From CAZAKO01 sp964546145 (lineage in GTDB: Bacteria; Fidelibacterota; UBA2242): DNA of 64,000 nt. Positions 54,385 to 63,842 of this stretch are shown here, piece after piece (position 1 is the first letter of the stretch; each line of letters starts with the position of its first letter). A program made the position numbers and the translations under genes. The notes under the pieces are model-generated. The model made no database searches. It saw only the letters and a program-made list of their open reading frames with translations, and had not been told where the DNA came from. The stretch is from contig CAZJIU010000002.1 of assembly GCA_964546145.1 (NCBI GenBank), forward strand, positions 1 to 64,000, in the 5' to 3' direction.

Positions 54385-56082
54385 TCAATAATCAAAGTGG
54401 ACTTGAAATGACAGAAAATTATCCATTGCCCCTGCGGACTTTCGTAAATTCAGTCCCCAATTGAAGATAATTTCTTTGCGCCAGCGATAGGTTAGAGACA
54501 GGCCGTAATCTTCAATTGTAGTAATCTCGCCCATCAGCCAGGTAGTTTTATGATCATAATCCGTATCTCGTTCATTATAATCTAAATTTGAGTCACCACC
54601 TACCGAACCATGTTTCAGCTGCCGATACTCAATCCGGGCTAATAGCTTCTTCCCCAGCCACCATTGATTTTCAAAGAACCAGAGCTGCGAATTAGGACCG
54701 GCATAAAATCCCAGATCAACCCCATGATTGGTATATGAGTTATAAAAGTATTTATGAGTGTATGTCCAGGGATGAACCGCGGTAAACTCCAGACGGAAGT
54801 CGGTGGGTAAATTCAGCTTCAGCGGTACATAGTGAATGCCTAATTGGATACCCTGTTTATTAGCCCAGTAGTCATTAAAAATCTGGGTCGTAGTAAATTC
54901 ATCCAGAAACAGAGTCCCATAAAATTTCTTACCCGACCGGGGAAAATATTCGAATTCAAATGCTATCGTGGCATTATCACGATCCATCAGATTGTGCTGC
55001 GTCGGCCAGAGCATAACCGGCGGTATTAGATAAGCCAGCTCCATATTCCGCTTGCCATAAATGTAGACCTCAGTAAAGGCAAAGTTCAATCTCGGGGTCA
55101 GTCCCATCTCCCAGCGGTGACCAACTGCATATTTGCGCTCATAGTTTTTCTCACCGGTTGAATCGTATATACACTCTTTAGGCATCAGTGAACCGTGAAA
55201 GAACGCAAACCGCGCCCGCTTAAATTCCTTCTGCCAGCTGAATAATGGAAAGGGAACCACATTATTGGATAAAATAAGCGAATTGGGACTATTGCCCCAC
55301 TGAACCGGCTCAATCCCCAGTTCAAAAGCACCGTAATTTCCGGTCATCTGGACGTAAGCGTTGGAGTAATCAAATGATTTCATACTGACCGTTTCCGCCC
55401 CTGGCGCCTGATAGACACCTTTGTACTCGGTTGTTAAATCCGTATAATCGCTGGTGTTAAACTGGACATAGCGATAACCATCAAAATAGACTGTAAAACT
55501 TGGACCTAACTGAGCATTGAAATGAAGCATATCACAGGTAACCGGCCGGTAACTGCCATTCTTGGATTCCAGGCGCAGCCTTTCACCCCAGTCAATCCAG
55601 ACGCTGTCCTTACTGCCCTCATAAATAAACAGATGCTGCTTCTCCCGGTTATCCCGATAAGTAAAAAGTTCATGCAAACCAGCACGAAAATTCGCGACAG
55701 AACCAAACCAGAGATAAGCTTGGTTACCTTCTGGGATTTGATTACTATGCTGCAAATTTTGCAGCTCCGGCCGGTAATCGGCAGCAAATTCATCGAGAAG
55801 ACGGCGGTCAATTTCTGATAGCTGCTCACGCTTGTTTAGTAACTCCGATAGTCTCTTCGCCAGATCGGCTCGTGTCAACGGACGGGTATCATTCAAAAAT
55901 CCCGGCAACAATCCCTGAGTGGCACATTTATCCAAATAAGCATAAATAGGATCATCGAGCAGCACGTGAATCTGGGAGGCGGAAAGAGGAACATGTCCCA
56001 GCACAAAGTAAATTAGACACGCGACAATCGTACAAACCAATTGCCTGGTGCTTAAAAAGCAATTACGATTTGATCGAATCAA
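54385..56082 (-). CDS. Capsule assembly Wzi-like outer-membrane protein
   Basis: Product of 565 residues from a TTG at 56082 that has AAGGAGAG ten bases upstream. A signal peptide (STRQLVCTIVACLIYFVLGHVPLSA) is followed by an SLH-like segment (DDPIYAYLDKCATQGLLPGF) and then a long beta-barrel (alternating aromatic strands, terminal FQVHFDY). The pattern matches Wzi-type capsule-attachment proteins. A longer frame to 56184 would run into the glycosyltransferase gene without a start site. It overlaps the end of that gene by 20 bases. Confidence 0.82.
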   Translation of the reverse strand: MIRSNRNCFLSTRQLVCTIVACLIYFVLGHVPLSASQIHVLLDDPIYAYLDKCATQGLLPGFLNDTRPLTRADLAKRLSELLNKREQLSEIDRRLLDEFAADYRPELQNLQHSNQIPEGNQAYLWFGSVANFRAGLHELFTYRDNREKQHLFIYEGSKDSVWIDWGERLRLESKNGSYRPVTCDMLHFNAQLGPSFTVYFDGYRYVQFNTSDYTDLTTEYKGVYQAPGAETVSMKSFDYSNAYVQMTGNYGAFELGIEPVQWGNSPNSLILSNNVVPFPLFSWQKEFKRARFAFFHGSLMPKECIYDSTGEKNYERKYAVGHRWEMGLTPRLNFAFTEVYIYGKRNMELAYLIPPVMLWPTQHNLMDRDNATIAFEFEYFPRSGKKFYGTLFLDEFTTTQIFNDYWANKQGIQLGIHYVPLKLNLPTDFRLEFTAVHPWTYTHKYFYNSYTNHGVDLGFYAGPNSQLWFFENQWWLGKKLLARIEYRQLKHGSVGGDSNLDYNERDTDYDHKTTWLMGEITTIEDYGLSLTYRWRKEIIFNWGLNLRKSAGAMDNFLSFQVHFDY

Positions 56083-57220
56083 TTGTATAACGCTCTCCTT
56101 TCCAATCAAAACCGAACAGAATCCCAATGATAGCACAAAGAACAATAAAAGGTGCATGCACCAGTTGGAGCAGAATATAATCAATTGTTCCCAATTTCAG
56201 ACCTAATTTTTTATATCCATAGATGACACAGGATGTATCCGCCACGATCTTAATCCCATATAATAGAGGAAAGATTGCCCAATATTGTGGCATAAAAATC
56301 AGGAACAAGGGATAAAGTGTAATCCCAAGGTAGTAGATAAAAGTATTCGCCGAAAAGAGCACTACCGGATTACTTGCCCTACCAATTTTGGAGCTCCAGC
56401 GTGCCCGCTGATTTAATAAATCCTTGAGTGTCCGCTGTGGGGGAGTATGCACAATGGTAGCGGGGTTGAGGCTGAACCTCAAGCGAAATCCATATTTCTG
56501 GGCAGTCTGGATTATAAAAAAATCATCACCAGAAATTACCTGCTTTTGGATTGCTTCTTGCTCATATCTCTCATAAAGTTGGCGATTAAAAAGCATATTG
56601 TTCCCATTTGCCGTAAAACCGACATTATGACCAATTGTGCCGGCTGCAACAAGCTGCTCGGAAATGTACTCGATATTCTGCATATTCTGCCAGGTTCGTT
56701 CAAAACTATTCCGGTATTCCTCAAGGTGAAACACTGTCAGTCCGGTAGCAATTCCCAGGTTATCACCGATCAATGCCGCATAACTGGCTAACCAGCCTTC
56801 GTCATGCAGGCAATCTGCATCGGTAGTCAGAATGTAGTTAGATTTAACCGTTTTTACTGCCTCAATTAATGCCCGCTTTTTCGGAGAAATATTTTCTTTT
56901 CTGTCTGTTATCGTTATTGTTCGCAGGTTGGGAGTCAGCTGCCGCATTTCCTGGATTATTCTGCCGGTTGCATCGGTAGAGCGATCATTGACCACTACGA
57001 TTTCATAGCGATCGCGTGGATAATCCTGTCGGGCAAGGGATAGCAATGTTTCCTTGATGACCTTTTCTTCGTTGCGAGCAGTAACCACAACCGATAGAAA
57101 AGGGTATTCAGACAAATTAACTTGATGTGGTTTTAACTTCCTCAGGCCACTGAAAAAGAAAATGATATATCCTAGATATATCGTAGCGGTTATAATCAGA
57201 ATCCAGTTAATGATTACCAT
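56063..57220 (-). CDS. Family 2 glycosyltransferase (membrane-anchored)
   Basis: Product of 385 residues from ATG 57220, one base after the upstream stop codon. N-terminal membrane helix (about 4-24), GT-A fold with VVVNDRSTD, DADCLHDEGW (DxD) and QRARWSSK (QxxRW-like), then three C-terminal membrane helices (about 300-380). This is the layout of processive or polysaccharide-building transferases. Sugar and acceptor are unknown. An ATG at 57274 would add 18 residues within the preceding gene. Confidence 0.9.
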   Translation of the reverse strand: MVIINWILIITATIYLGYIIFFFSGLRKLKPHQVNLSEYPFLSVVVTARNEEKVIKETLLSLARQDYPRDRYEIVVVNDRSTDATGRIIQEMRQLTPNLRTITITDRKENISPKKRALIEAVKTVKSNYILTTDADCLHDEGWLASYAALIGDNLGIATGLTVFHLEEYRNSFERTWQNMQNIEYISEQLVAAGTIGHNVGFTANGNNMLFNRQLYERYEQEAIQKQVISGDDFFIIQTAQKYGFRLRFSLNPATIVHTPPQRTLKDLLNQRARWSSKIGRASNPVVLFSANTFIYYLGITLYPLFLIFMPQYWAIFPLLYGIKIVADTSCVIYGYKKLGLKLGTIDYILLQLVHAPFIVLCAIIGILFGFDWKGERYTIDSIKS

Positions 57221-57221
57221 T

Positions 57222-58328
57222 TCAATCCAGATCTTTCCTGATAATGGCAAGTATTTGGGATAAGTTATTGACATTACCTGTAAATTTTTCTGGTGCTCTT
57301 GTATGCCAAGCCAGCTGCAGATCGCGAGCGATATTTAGTTGATCCTGGGTAGTAGTATACCACCAATTCATCTTCTGTAGGTGTTCCGCCAGATATTCCT
57401 GTTCAGTCTGCCCGGGTGTCGGAACTAAAAGTGCCTGTTTCCTTAATGCGGCAAGCTCCATAATCGTCGAATAGCCGGAACGAGCGATGATCACGCGTGA
57501 ACGATTAATCGTCTGCTGCATTGTCTTGCGATCCAGATGAGAAAATACTCTCAAGTCTACGGTTTCCGGCCAATTGGGTTCTTCCCCAGGCTTGCCCAGA
57601 ACAACTATTTTACGACCGGGTATTGTACCAATCTGCTGCCTAATTATCTCTTCAAAAATTGAGCGCTGAGGTTCCAGTCCTGATATCATAAAGAGTAAAT
57701 CTATATCCTCATCAACCTCTTCCTGGTCAATGCTGGATAGTATCCCAATGTAATAAATTTTCGAATTTCCTCGCCACTCATAACTGTGGGCTAATGCCCC
57801 AGCCAAATTGCTACCACCCCCGACATCCGGCACGAAAACCCGATTAAAATTTTTGAACATCAGACGATTGAACCAGACGCTAATCCACTCAAATCCACAT
57901 AAGTGCCGACTTAAACGATAACGCAACTGGTGAGTCATAAAATAGCAGGGAACTTTACGGGAGTAGACGCCATAGCGGTTATCGGAAAAAATTATATCTA
58001 TCTTTTTATCACTTACGATTTCCCCGGTTCGAAATTTCTCTATGAACAACCTGAAAATAACTAGCGGAAGCTGAATAATTAAAAAAACTAACAGCCAACG
58101 CCCTCGGTAGGAGTAGCGAATTCCATAATCCGGGAAATCAATGGTTTCCAGATCGGGAAACTCGGCTTGCAGCAGGCGTAATGACCGACCGGTGGAAGCT
58201 AAGACGAGCTCATTATTAATCCCGAGTGCTCTTATGATCGGAATTGATCTGGTAGCATGACCCAGTCCCCAATCCAATACAGCATATAAAATTCGTTTTC
58301 TTAATATCTGAGATTTTTCAATATTCAA
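57222..58328 (-). CDS. MurG-like (GT-B) glycosyltransferase
   Basis: 368 residues. The N-terminal RILYAVLDWGLGHATRSIPIIRAL (Gly-rich loop) and the C-terminal VIIARSGYSTIMELAALRKQALLVPTPGQTEQEY (donor-binding Rossmann domain) resemble MurG and its relatives, but it is not MurG itself by context. The TTG start lies about 110 bases from the divergent radical SAM gene. First gene of the four-gene surface-glycan operon. Confidence 0.85.
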   Translation of the reverse strand: MNIEKSQILRKRILYAVLDWGLGHATRSIPIIRALGINNELVLASTGRSLRLLQAEFPDLETIDFPDYGIRYSYRGRWLLVFLIIQLPLVIFRLFIEKFRTGEIVSDKKIDIIFSDNRYGVYSRKVPCYFMTHQLRYRLSRHLCGFEWISVWFNRLMFKNFNRVFVPDVGGGSNLAGALAHSYEWRGNSKIYYIGILSSIDQEEVDEDIDLLFMISGLEPQRSIFEEIIRQQIGTIPGRKIVVLGKPGEEPNWPETVDLRVFSHLDRKTMQQTINRSRVIIARSGYSTIMELAALRKQALLVPTPGQTEQEYLAEHLQKMNWWYTTTQDQLNIARDLQLAWHTRAPEKFTGNVNNLSQILAIIRKDLD

Positions 58329-58439
58329 AGCCCGCCTGCTGGATTATCGAAAGAAAATTAGCATTATTTTCCATACTTCACAAACCGATTCATTAATTCT
58401 GACATTGGAATCATACATCAATGATTGTAGCTTAAGTTG

Positions 58440-59822
58440 ATGAAACAAGCATCCGTACTTCTTGTTAATCCCTGGATCGCTGACTTTGCCGCCTACGACC
58501 TGTGGTCTAAACCGGTGGGGTTACTCTATGTGGCTAAATTCCTCCAAAAGTACGGCTATAAAATTCAATTGCTTGACTTTATGGACCGCCTGCGATGGAA
58601 TCCAGTCGGTTCTTCGAAACCCATCTCTGGTCGTGGCAAATATCAGAAAACTACCATTCCCAAGCCGTCTGTCCTCAATCACGTTCCTCGTCGCTACGGT
58701 CTTTATGGGGCAACCAGGGAACAAATTACCGCTGCCCTTCAACATTATCATTCGCCGGACGCTATACTAGTCACCTCTCTGATGATCTTCTGGTATCCTG
58801 GAGTCCAGCAAAGCGTTGCTCTTCTGCGAGAAAATTTCCCCCAAACGAAAATTATCCTCGGCGGTATTTATGCTACCTTACTACCCGAGCATGCCCACAA
58901 AACTATTCAGCCGGATTACCTGGTTGAGGATTATGGCGAGAAGCAAGCTTTGATGATTGTAGACGGTTTGGTCGGAATTCAACGCGACTATTCACTAATT
59001 CCAGCAATCGATGATACCGGCCGATTGCCATTAGAGCTGTACCCTCAGATTATAACAGCTCCGGTCATGACTTCGCGCGGCTGCCCGATGCACTGTGATT
59101 ATTGCGCCACACCTCTGCTCAATCCGCATTTCATCCAACGAGAACCTGAGGATGTTGTTAGCGAAATTCTTTATTACTATCACCAACTAGGCATCCATCA
59201 ATTTGCATTTCATGATGATGCCCTATTTATCAATAAACAGCGGCATATCATCCCAATTTTGGAAAGCCTGATCAAATCCGGCATTGCTGCCGAATTTCAT
59301 ACCCCGATTGGCCTGTTTGCCCGTGAAATCGACGCTCAGCTAGCCACTCTAATGAGGCTTTCGGGATTTAAAACCGTTCGCGTCAGCCTTGAGTCGATAT
59401 CATTAAAATGGCAAAAAGTCTCTTCGATGAAGGTAACCAACAATCAATTTGAACAGGCACTATGCCACCTGGAAAGAGCAGGCTATAAACGTTCTGAGAT
59501 AGAGGTATATTTGATAATGGGTTTACCCGGACAGACCTATCAAGAGGTTGAGGCAGCTATTCACTATGTCGCCAGTCAGGGAGTAATTACACGATTGGCA
59601 TCTTTCTCACCGATACCTAAAACCAAAACATGGCAATTGGCACATGCAAAAGGACATGATTGGAACGGAATGGATCCACTACTAACCAATAATACCATCT
59701 ATCCTTGTGCAGGCATAGAAATTACTGTGACTCAATTTTATGAACTGCGCAATCTGGCTAATCAAATGAATCAAAAAATTAGAAACACAATACACCTGGA
59801 GGAAGCGGCATGGGAAGTATAA
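58440..59822 (+). CDS. B12-binding domain radical SAM protein
   Basis: 460 residues. An N-terminal cobalamin-binding-like Rossmann domain (VLLVNPWIADF ... ILGGIYATLLPEHA) and a radical SAM core with the 4Fe-4S ligands in GCPMHCDYCATP. The rest of the TIM barrel includes VRVSLESIS and a VEVYLIMGLPGQ-like segment (YLIMGLPGQTYQE). The B12-binding His motif (DxHxxG) is not obvious. Start at ATG 58440; a TTG three bases earlier is equally possible. It overlaps the DUF4416 gene by 13 bases, so they are coupled. Confidence 0.9.
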   Translation: MKQASVLLVNPWIADFAAYDLWSKPVGLLYVAKFLQKYGYKIQLLDFMDRLRWNPVGSSKPISGRGKYQKTTIPKPSVLNHVPRRYGLYGATREQITAALQHYHSPDAILVTSLMIFWYPGVQQSVALLRENFPQTKIILGGIYATLLPEHAHKTIQPDYLVEDYGEKQALMIVDGLVGIQRDYSLIPAIDDTGRLPLELYPQIITAPVMTSRGCPMHCDYCATPLLNPHFIQREPEDVVSEILYYYHQLGIHQFAFHDDALFINKQRHIIPILESLIKSGIAAEFHTPIGLFAREIDAQLATLMRLSGFKTVRVSLESISLKWQKVSSMKVTNNQFEQALCHLERAGYKRSEIEVYLIMGLPGQTYQEVEAAIHYVASQGVITRLASFSPIPKTKTWQLAHAKGHDWNGMDPLLTNNTIYPCAGIEITVTQFYELRNLANQMNQKIRNTIHLEEAAWEV

Positions 59823-60349
59823 AACCGGTGCCATTGGTATACCCGCTCGTCGCCGTTATGTTTACTACCGAGGAACAAAAACGAAATGTTCTTGAGCATT
59901 TTAACGAACGCTTTGGCCGGGTTTTGGGCAGCGGTCCTATCTATCTCGTCACCGACTATACTGACTACTATGCCGAAGAATTCGGCAGCCACCTGCGAAA
60001 ACAACTTTTTGTGTTTGAAACACCTGTTAGTCTGGAAAACTACCACCGGATCAAGGTTTGGTCGAACCAGATCGAGATAGAACCCAAATCAGGATCGGGA
60101 TCTCCCAGAATTGTCAATATTGACCCCGGCTACCTTGAGTCATCCAAATTGGTTTTGTTTTCCACTAAAAATTATTCGCACCGGGTCTATATTGCCGATG
60201 GAATATTTGCTGAGGTGACAATGCTTTATGCTCGCGGCAAATTTGTCAAGTTGCCCTGGACTTATGCCGATTATTATTGGACAGAGAATTTGAAATTTCT
60301 AATTGAAATGCGAAAACAGATTGTCAAGATATCCCGCCGCCGACTATAG
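59810..60349 (+). CDS. DUF4416 family protein
   Basis: 179 residues with the family blocks IVNIDPGYLESSKLVLFSTK, HRVYIADGIFAEVTMLY and LPWTYADYYWTENLKF. GGAGG seven bases before the ATG. It overlaps the radical SAM gene. Function is unknown; the coupling suggests it assists or regulates the radical SAM enzyme. Confidence 0.9.
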   Translation: MGSIKPVPLVYPLVAVMFTTEEQKRNVLEHFNERFGRVLGSGPIYLVTDYTDYYAEEFGSHLRKQLFVFETPVSLENYHRIKVWSNQIEIEPKSGSGSPRIVNIDPGYLESSKLVLFSTKNYSHRVYIADGIFAEVTMLYARGKFVKLPWTYADYYWTENLKFLIEMRKQIVKISRRRL

Positions 60350-61000
60350 CACTGCGACTACTCTCGCCGGTGCGGCTTCGGTCTTGGTTTTCAATGGCAA
60401 AGCATACAATTCGAAAGTTCGATCCTGGGGTAATTTTCCGAGATTGGTCAAGTTCTCTAACACCAGCAGTCCGGCATTTAGAATCAGATGATGAATCGGA
60501 AAATTTGCTTCTGCCGCATCTGCGGCATCAATACTTGGAAAGTCTATCCCTATACCGGTAACACCTGTATCAATTATAAACCGGCAGAACGCATGAGACA
60601 GGAACGGATGGCGAGAGAAATACTCAGGTCTTCCCCAATTCTTGTCAAAACCGGTATATATCAGTATCCAATCGGGTGATGATTTGCGAATAAAAGGGTA
60701 CTCTTTAGGAGTTAAATCGATTAGAGAATCTGCATGATCTTTTTTATTCAGGCAAATTGCCTGACCAGCAAAGCTTTCAATAGGAAAATCCATTAGTCCC
60801 TTGCCATTAGGAAGAAAATGCAGCGGTGCATCAATATGGGTACCGAAATGAGAACCCAAACGGATGGCCGCAGTCTGAATATCGGCAGCTATATCGGACG
60901 GAGCAGATATAATCTCGGGAACTGGCTCATCCCCCGGATAAGTCGGCATTCCCGTGTACAAGGTATGAGTTAGATCAACTATACTTCGCAAGACTATCAA
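60344..61000 (-). CDS. Cyclase-family metal hydrolase (kynurenine formamidase-like)
   Basis: 218 residues. The metal-binding GSHFGTHIDAPLHF motif and a C-terminal GIDFPSIDAADAA ... IHHLILNAG are typical of this family (kynurenine formamidase and other amidases). Substrate is not known. The TTG start at 61000 has no clear ribosome-binding site. Its 3' end overlaps the DUF4416 gene by six bases. Confidence 0.88.
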   Translation of the reverse strand: MIVLRSIVDLTHTLYTGMPTYPGDEPVPEIISAPSDIAADIQTAAIRLGSHFGTHIDAPLHFLPNGKGLMDFPIESFAGQAICLNKKDHADSLIDLTPKEYPFIRKSSPDWILIYTGFDKNWGRPEYFSRHPFLSHAFCRFIIDTGVTGIGIDFPSIDAADAAEANFPIHHLILNAGLLVLENLTNLGKLPQDRTFELYALPLKTKTEAAPARVVAVL

Positions 61001-61037
61001 CTCGGAATACTAAGGACAAATAATAGGAGCTAATTTA

Positions 61038-61676
61038 TTACCGAGGCAGGCCGACCGTTTGGGCTAGTACAATGTGCTGATCAGGATATAACTTCATCTT
61101 TTCAGCTAGACTGCTCCTTTCGACCATCCCTCTTACAACCGTAGCCAACCCCTCTGCAGCACAATAAAGGTAGACATTCTGGCTGATAAAACCGGTATCC
61201 GTCGCCGCGTAGAAATCCTTGCTGCTCTGGTCACCCTTCATCCGACGGTAGTCAGCTACGAATATCAGATTTATTGGTGCCGTCTCAACAAATTCCTGCC
61301 TGCCAGTTGCAGAGCGTATGTCCTCATGATGAATCAATTTCAAGATATGTTGATCCGGGTCATACAAGTAAAGTCCAGCTGCAATGGCTACATAAACATC
61401 AATTTCACGGTCGTCGTGAGCAGTTGGTGCGGTGCGCTTACCACTCTCGGGACGATTAACTCCGGTTGCCGCCCAGAGTAAATCTGACAGCTGCTGTAGA
61501 GATAATTCCTTGTCAGAAAAGGATCGGTTTGTCTTACGATTTTTCAAAGCATCAAAAAGGGTAACCTGTTTCTCAAATCTTGGTGGTAACAATTTGATAT
61601 CACCGGTAGCCTGAGAAAACAGAGTAGTAATCAAAATTTGAAAGATTCCAATCCCCAATAGTACTCTATGACTCAT
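61038..61676 (-). CDS. Exported SagB/ThcOx-like nitroreductase-family protein
   Basis: 212 residues. A signal peptide (VLLGIGIFQILITTLFSQA) precedes the nitroreductase fold (LKNRKTNRSFSDKELSLQQLSDLLWAATGVNR, then GLYLYDPDQHILKLIHH and GFISQNVYLYCAAEGLATVVRG). SagB-like relatives bind FMN and oxidise azolines, but this one would work outside the cytoplasm. No RiPP precursor or cyclodehydratase is nearby. AGGT before the ATG. Enzymatic role unknown. Confidence 0.85.
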   Translation of the reverse strand: MSHRVLLGIGIFQILITTLFSQATGDIKLLPPRFEKQVTLFDALKNRKTNRSFSDKELSLQQLSDLLWAATGVNRPESGKRTAPTAHDDREIDVYVAIAAGLYLYDPDQHILKLIHHEDIRSATGRQEFVETAPINLIFVADYRRMKGDQSSKDFYAATDTGFISQNVYLYCAAEGLATVVRGMVERSSLAEKMKLYPDQHIVLAQTVGLPR

Positions 61677-61696
61677 TTTACCTCCGAAAAAATTAT

Positions 61697-62494
61697 TTAT
61701 ACGGGCAAGATCTTCGACAGGTAACTGCGCACATCCTGTTGCAGGTTGTGCAGAAAATCATCCGGTTCGCGAATCAGGGGGTGCAGTCGAATAAATATCA
61801 GCGTTGATCCCAGCAATACTGAGCCCAAACCGAGGAGAAAAACCGGCCAGTTAAAAATGTCGGGGCAATAGCTAAAAGCCATATTTGAAAAGTGCCGATT
61901 CTCTACTGGGTTCCAGAACCGGGTGCCAAAGCCAGCCTGCATTAAGAGCACCGAATAATTCCAGATAAAACTGATAAAAACAAAACCTGCCCCAACAATT
62001 ATAAGCAACCATTCGGTAACTTTCACCCTTACTCCACCACTGTATTCCTCCAGAAAAAGCAGATTAGTACTCAGCCAGGTCATCGCCAAGGAGACCAGAA
62101 TCGGGGCGATAACCGGTCCGAGCCAGGGCAGTGGAATTAAAAATAGTACGTCCCAAGTCAGAAGTGACGGCGGCCAGTTTAAAAATATCTTCAGCGCCAG
62201 ATAATAAATTATATCCCAAACTGCAAAAGAGTATAGGAAATAACACAATTTCTGGATAATCGTTCGCCCGGCAAGAAAACCGATTGCGGCTAACATGACG
62301 AGTGTGGCAATTTCCCTTACCAATTCGACGATGTAAGTATGCGTTTCGAAGGCACTCATGGGAAATTCAAAGCCTTGCGGGTAATACAATTCCCGCAAAT
62401 ATATCACCACAATCGCCTCGAGAAAACCCATGGCAACCCCAAAAACGCTAACCCAAAACATTCTGTCTATCAAGTGTTTGGAAATTAGCTTCAT
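61697..62494 (-). CDS. Conserved multi-helix membrane protein, function unknown
   Basis: 265 residues with six predicted membrane helices (about 12-33, 56-78, 80-99, 112-142, 163-184 and 214-236) and a short cytoplasmic tail. Motifs worth noting are ELYYPQGFEFP, IIYYLALKIFLNWPPSLLTWD and LFLIPLPWLGPVIAP. I do not recognise the family. It lies between the SagB-like gene and Nif3 on the same strand. Confidence 0.75.
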   Translation of the reverse strand: MKLISKHLIDRMFWVSVFGVAMGFLEAIVVIYLRELYYPQGFEFPMSAFETHTYIVELVREIATLVMLAAIGFLAGRTIIQKLCYFLYSFAVWDIIYYLALKIFLNWPPSLLTWDVLFLIPLPWLGPVIAPILVSLAMTWLSTNLLFLEEYSGGVRVKVTEWLLIIVGAGFVFISFIWNYSVLLMQAGFGTRFWNPVENRHFSNMAFSYCPDIFNWPVFLLGLGSVLLGSTLIFIRLHPLIREPDDFLHNLQQDVRSYLSKILPV

Positions 62495-62556
62495 ATCACA
62501 CCAACGACTTACCTTACGAAAATTTTAACATTTCTCAGTATAAAACGCAAAAACAA

Positions 62557-63309
62557 TCAAACCGGATTAGGAATATCAATAAAATCAACTTTGATACTAA
62601 ACTTTTCCCGAATATGTTCCCCAAGTGCTCTAATTCCGAAACATTCGGTGGCATAGTGCCCTGCCGCTACAAAGTGGATCTCCTCCTCTTTGGCATAATG
62701 CATCACAAACTCTGAAGCTTCCCCAGTCAAGAACAAGTCAAGCTTATCTGCAACTGCCTGCCTGATCTCCTTCCGAGCGCTGCCGGAGATAATACCGACC
62801 TGCTCTATTTTTAATGGACCAAATGGGAAAACGATAGCCGCGGGATTGATTTTTCCCCGGATCAAGTTAAAAAATTCCTCCGCTGGCTGGGGTACGATCC
62901 GACCCTTGATTCCTATCCAACTGCCACGATATTCACCAAAAGATTCACAGTCCGACAAGCCTAATAATTTTGCCATCTGGGCTGCGTTACCAATCTCTGG
63001 ATGAGCATCAAGGGGTAGGTGATAGGCAAACAGGTTGATATTCTTCTCCAATAACATCTTCACCCGCTGCTTATAACTTCCCTGATATACCGGCCGCTCA
63101 GAATCCCAGATGATACCATGGTGGACAATGATAGCATCCGCTTCAAGTTCAATGGCTTGCTGGAACAGCTCTACCGAAGCGCTCACCGCAGTTACGACTC
63201 GCTGGATGTATTCTCGCCCTTCAACTTGAAGACCATTCGGACCATAATCAGAAAAATTCCTTATATTCAGAAACTCATCCAGATGGTCTAATAATTCCTG
63301 CCGCCTCAT
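62557..63309 (-). CDS. Nif3-like dinuclear metal-centre protein
   Basis: 250 residues of the Nif3/YbgI family, usually a hexamer with two metals per subunit. Ligand motifs: IIVHHGIIWD, AYHLPLDAHPEIGN and the C-terminal GHYATECFGIRAL. A short GEASEFVMHYA block is also typical. GGGAGG before the ATG. Cellular function unclear in general. Confidence 0.92.
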   Translation of the reverse strand: MRRQELLDHLDEFLNIRNFSDYGPNGLQVEGREYIQRVVTAVSASVELFQQAIELEADAIIVHHGIIWDSERPVYQGSYKQRVKMLLEKNINLFAYHLPLDAHPEIGNAAQMAKLLGLSDCESFGEYRGSWIGIKGRIVPQPAEEFFNLIRGKINPAAIVFPFGPLKIEQVGIISGSARKEIRQAVADKLDLFLTGEASEFVMHYAKEEEIHFVAAGHYATECFGIRALGEHIREKFSIKVDFIDIPNPV

Positions 63310-63445
63310 TTAACCTCCCAACTACTTTCGGATAAGCTATACATGTTAACTTAAATACAAAAGTCTTTATCGAACTTGATTTGTGAAGGTATCATTTTAA
63401 TTCCGGCTATACTCTCACATAAATTTTTATTAGATTAGCGGGCAA

Positions 63446-63640
63446 TTGAGAAATACCAATTTGAATATTGAAACTATCAAACCGCAACTAACCTGTCAAG
63501 AGAGCTCAGAAATATCCGAGAGTTCCATCCCTCCAGAGAACCAAGAAGAAGCATTATTGGCGAAAATCCGCAATCGGTTTAATGAAGTCAAAGAACTGAT
63601 CGAGGACATGAAATCAAAACTGCCCACTAAGAGCAAATAA
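63446..63640 (+). CDS. Small acidic coiled-coil protein, uncertain
   Basis: An open frame of 64 residues starting at TTG. The C-terminal half could be a short amphipathic helix (LAKIRNRFNEVKELIEDMKSKLP), the N-terminal half is Ser/Glu-rich and disordered. No clear ribosome-binding site and no family. It may be real but could be chance. Confidence 0.3.
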   Translation: MRNTNLNIETIKPQLTCQESSEISESSIPPENQEEALLAKIRNRFNEVKELIEDMKSKLPTKSK

Positions 63641-63842
63641 CTCTACCTCTCTACTGGCTATCCATCAACATACCCGAACAACTGTTATTCTCACGTAAAC
63701 AGTATTCCCGTCTCTTCTGTTGAAATCCCAGAAAATTAGACAACGAGGAACTATCTGGACCAATTTCAATCCATGGACAGAGAGTAGCAGTGATTTTATA
63801 TCTAATTTTACTTATATTACTACATCAGGAGTATTCTCAGTT

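Noticed and set aside
55506..55829. Overlapping open frames on both strands inside the Wzi-like gene
   Set aside because: No ribosome-binding site and no family match; they are shadows of a long barrel gene.
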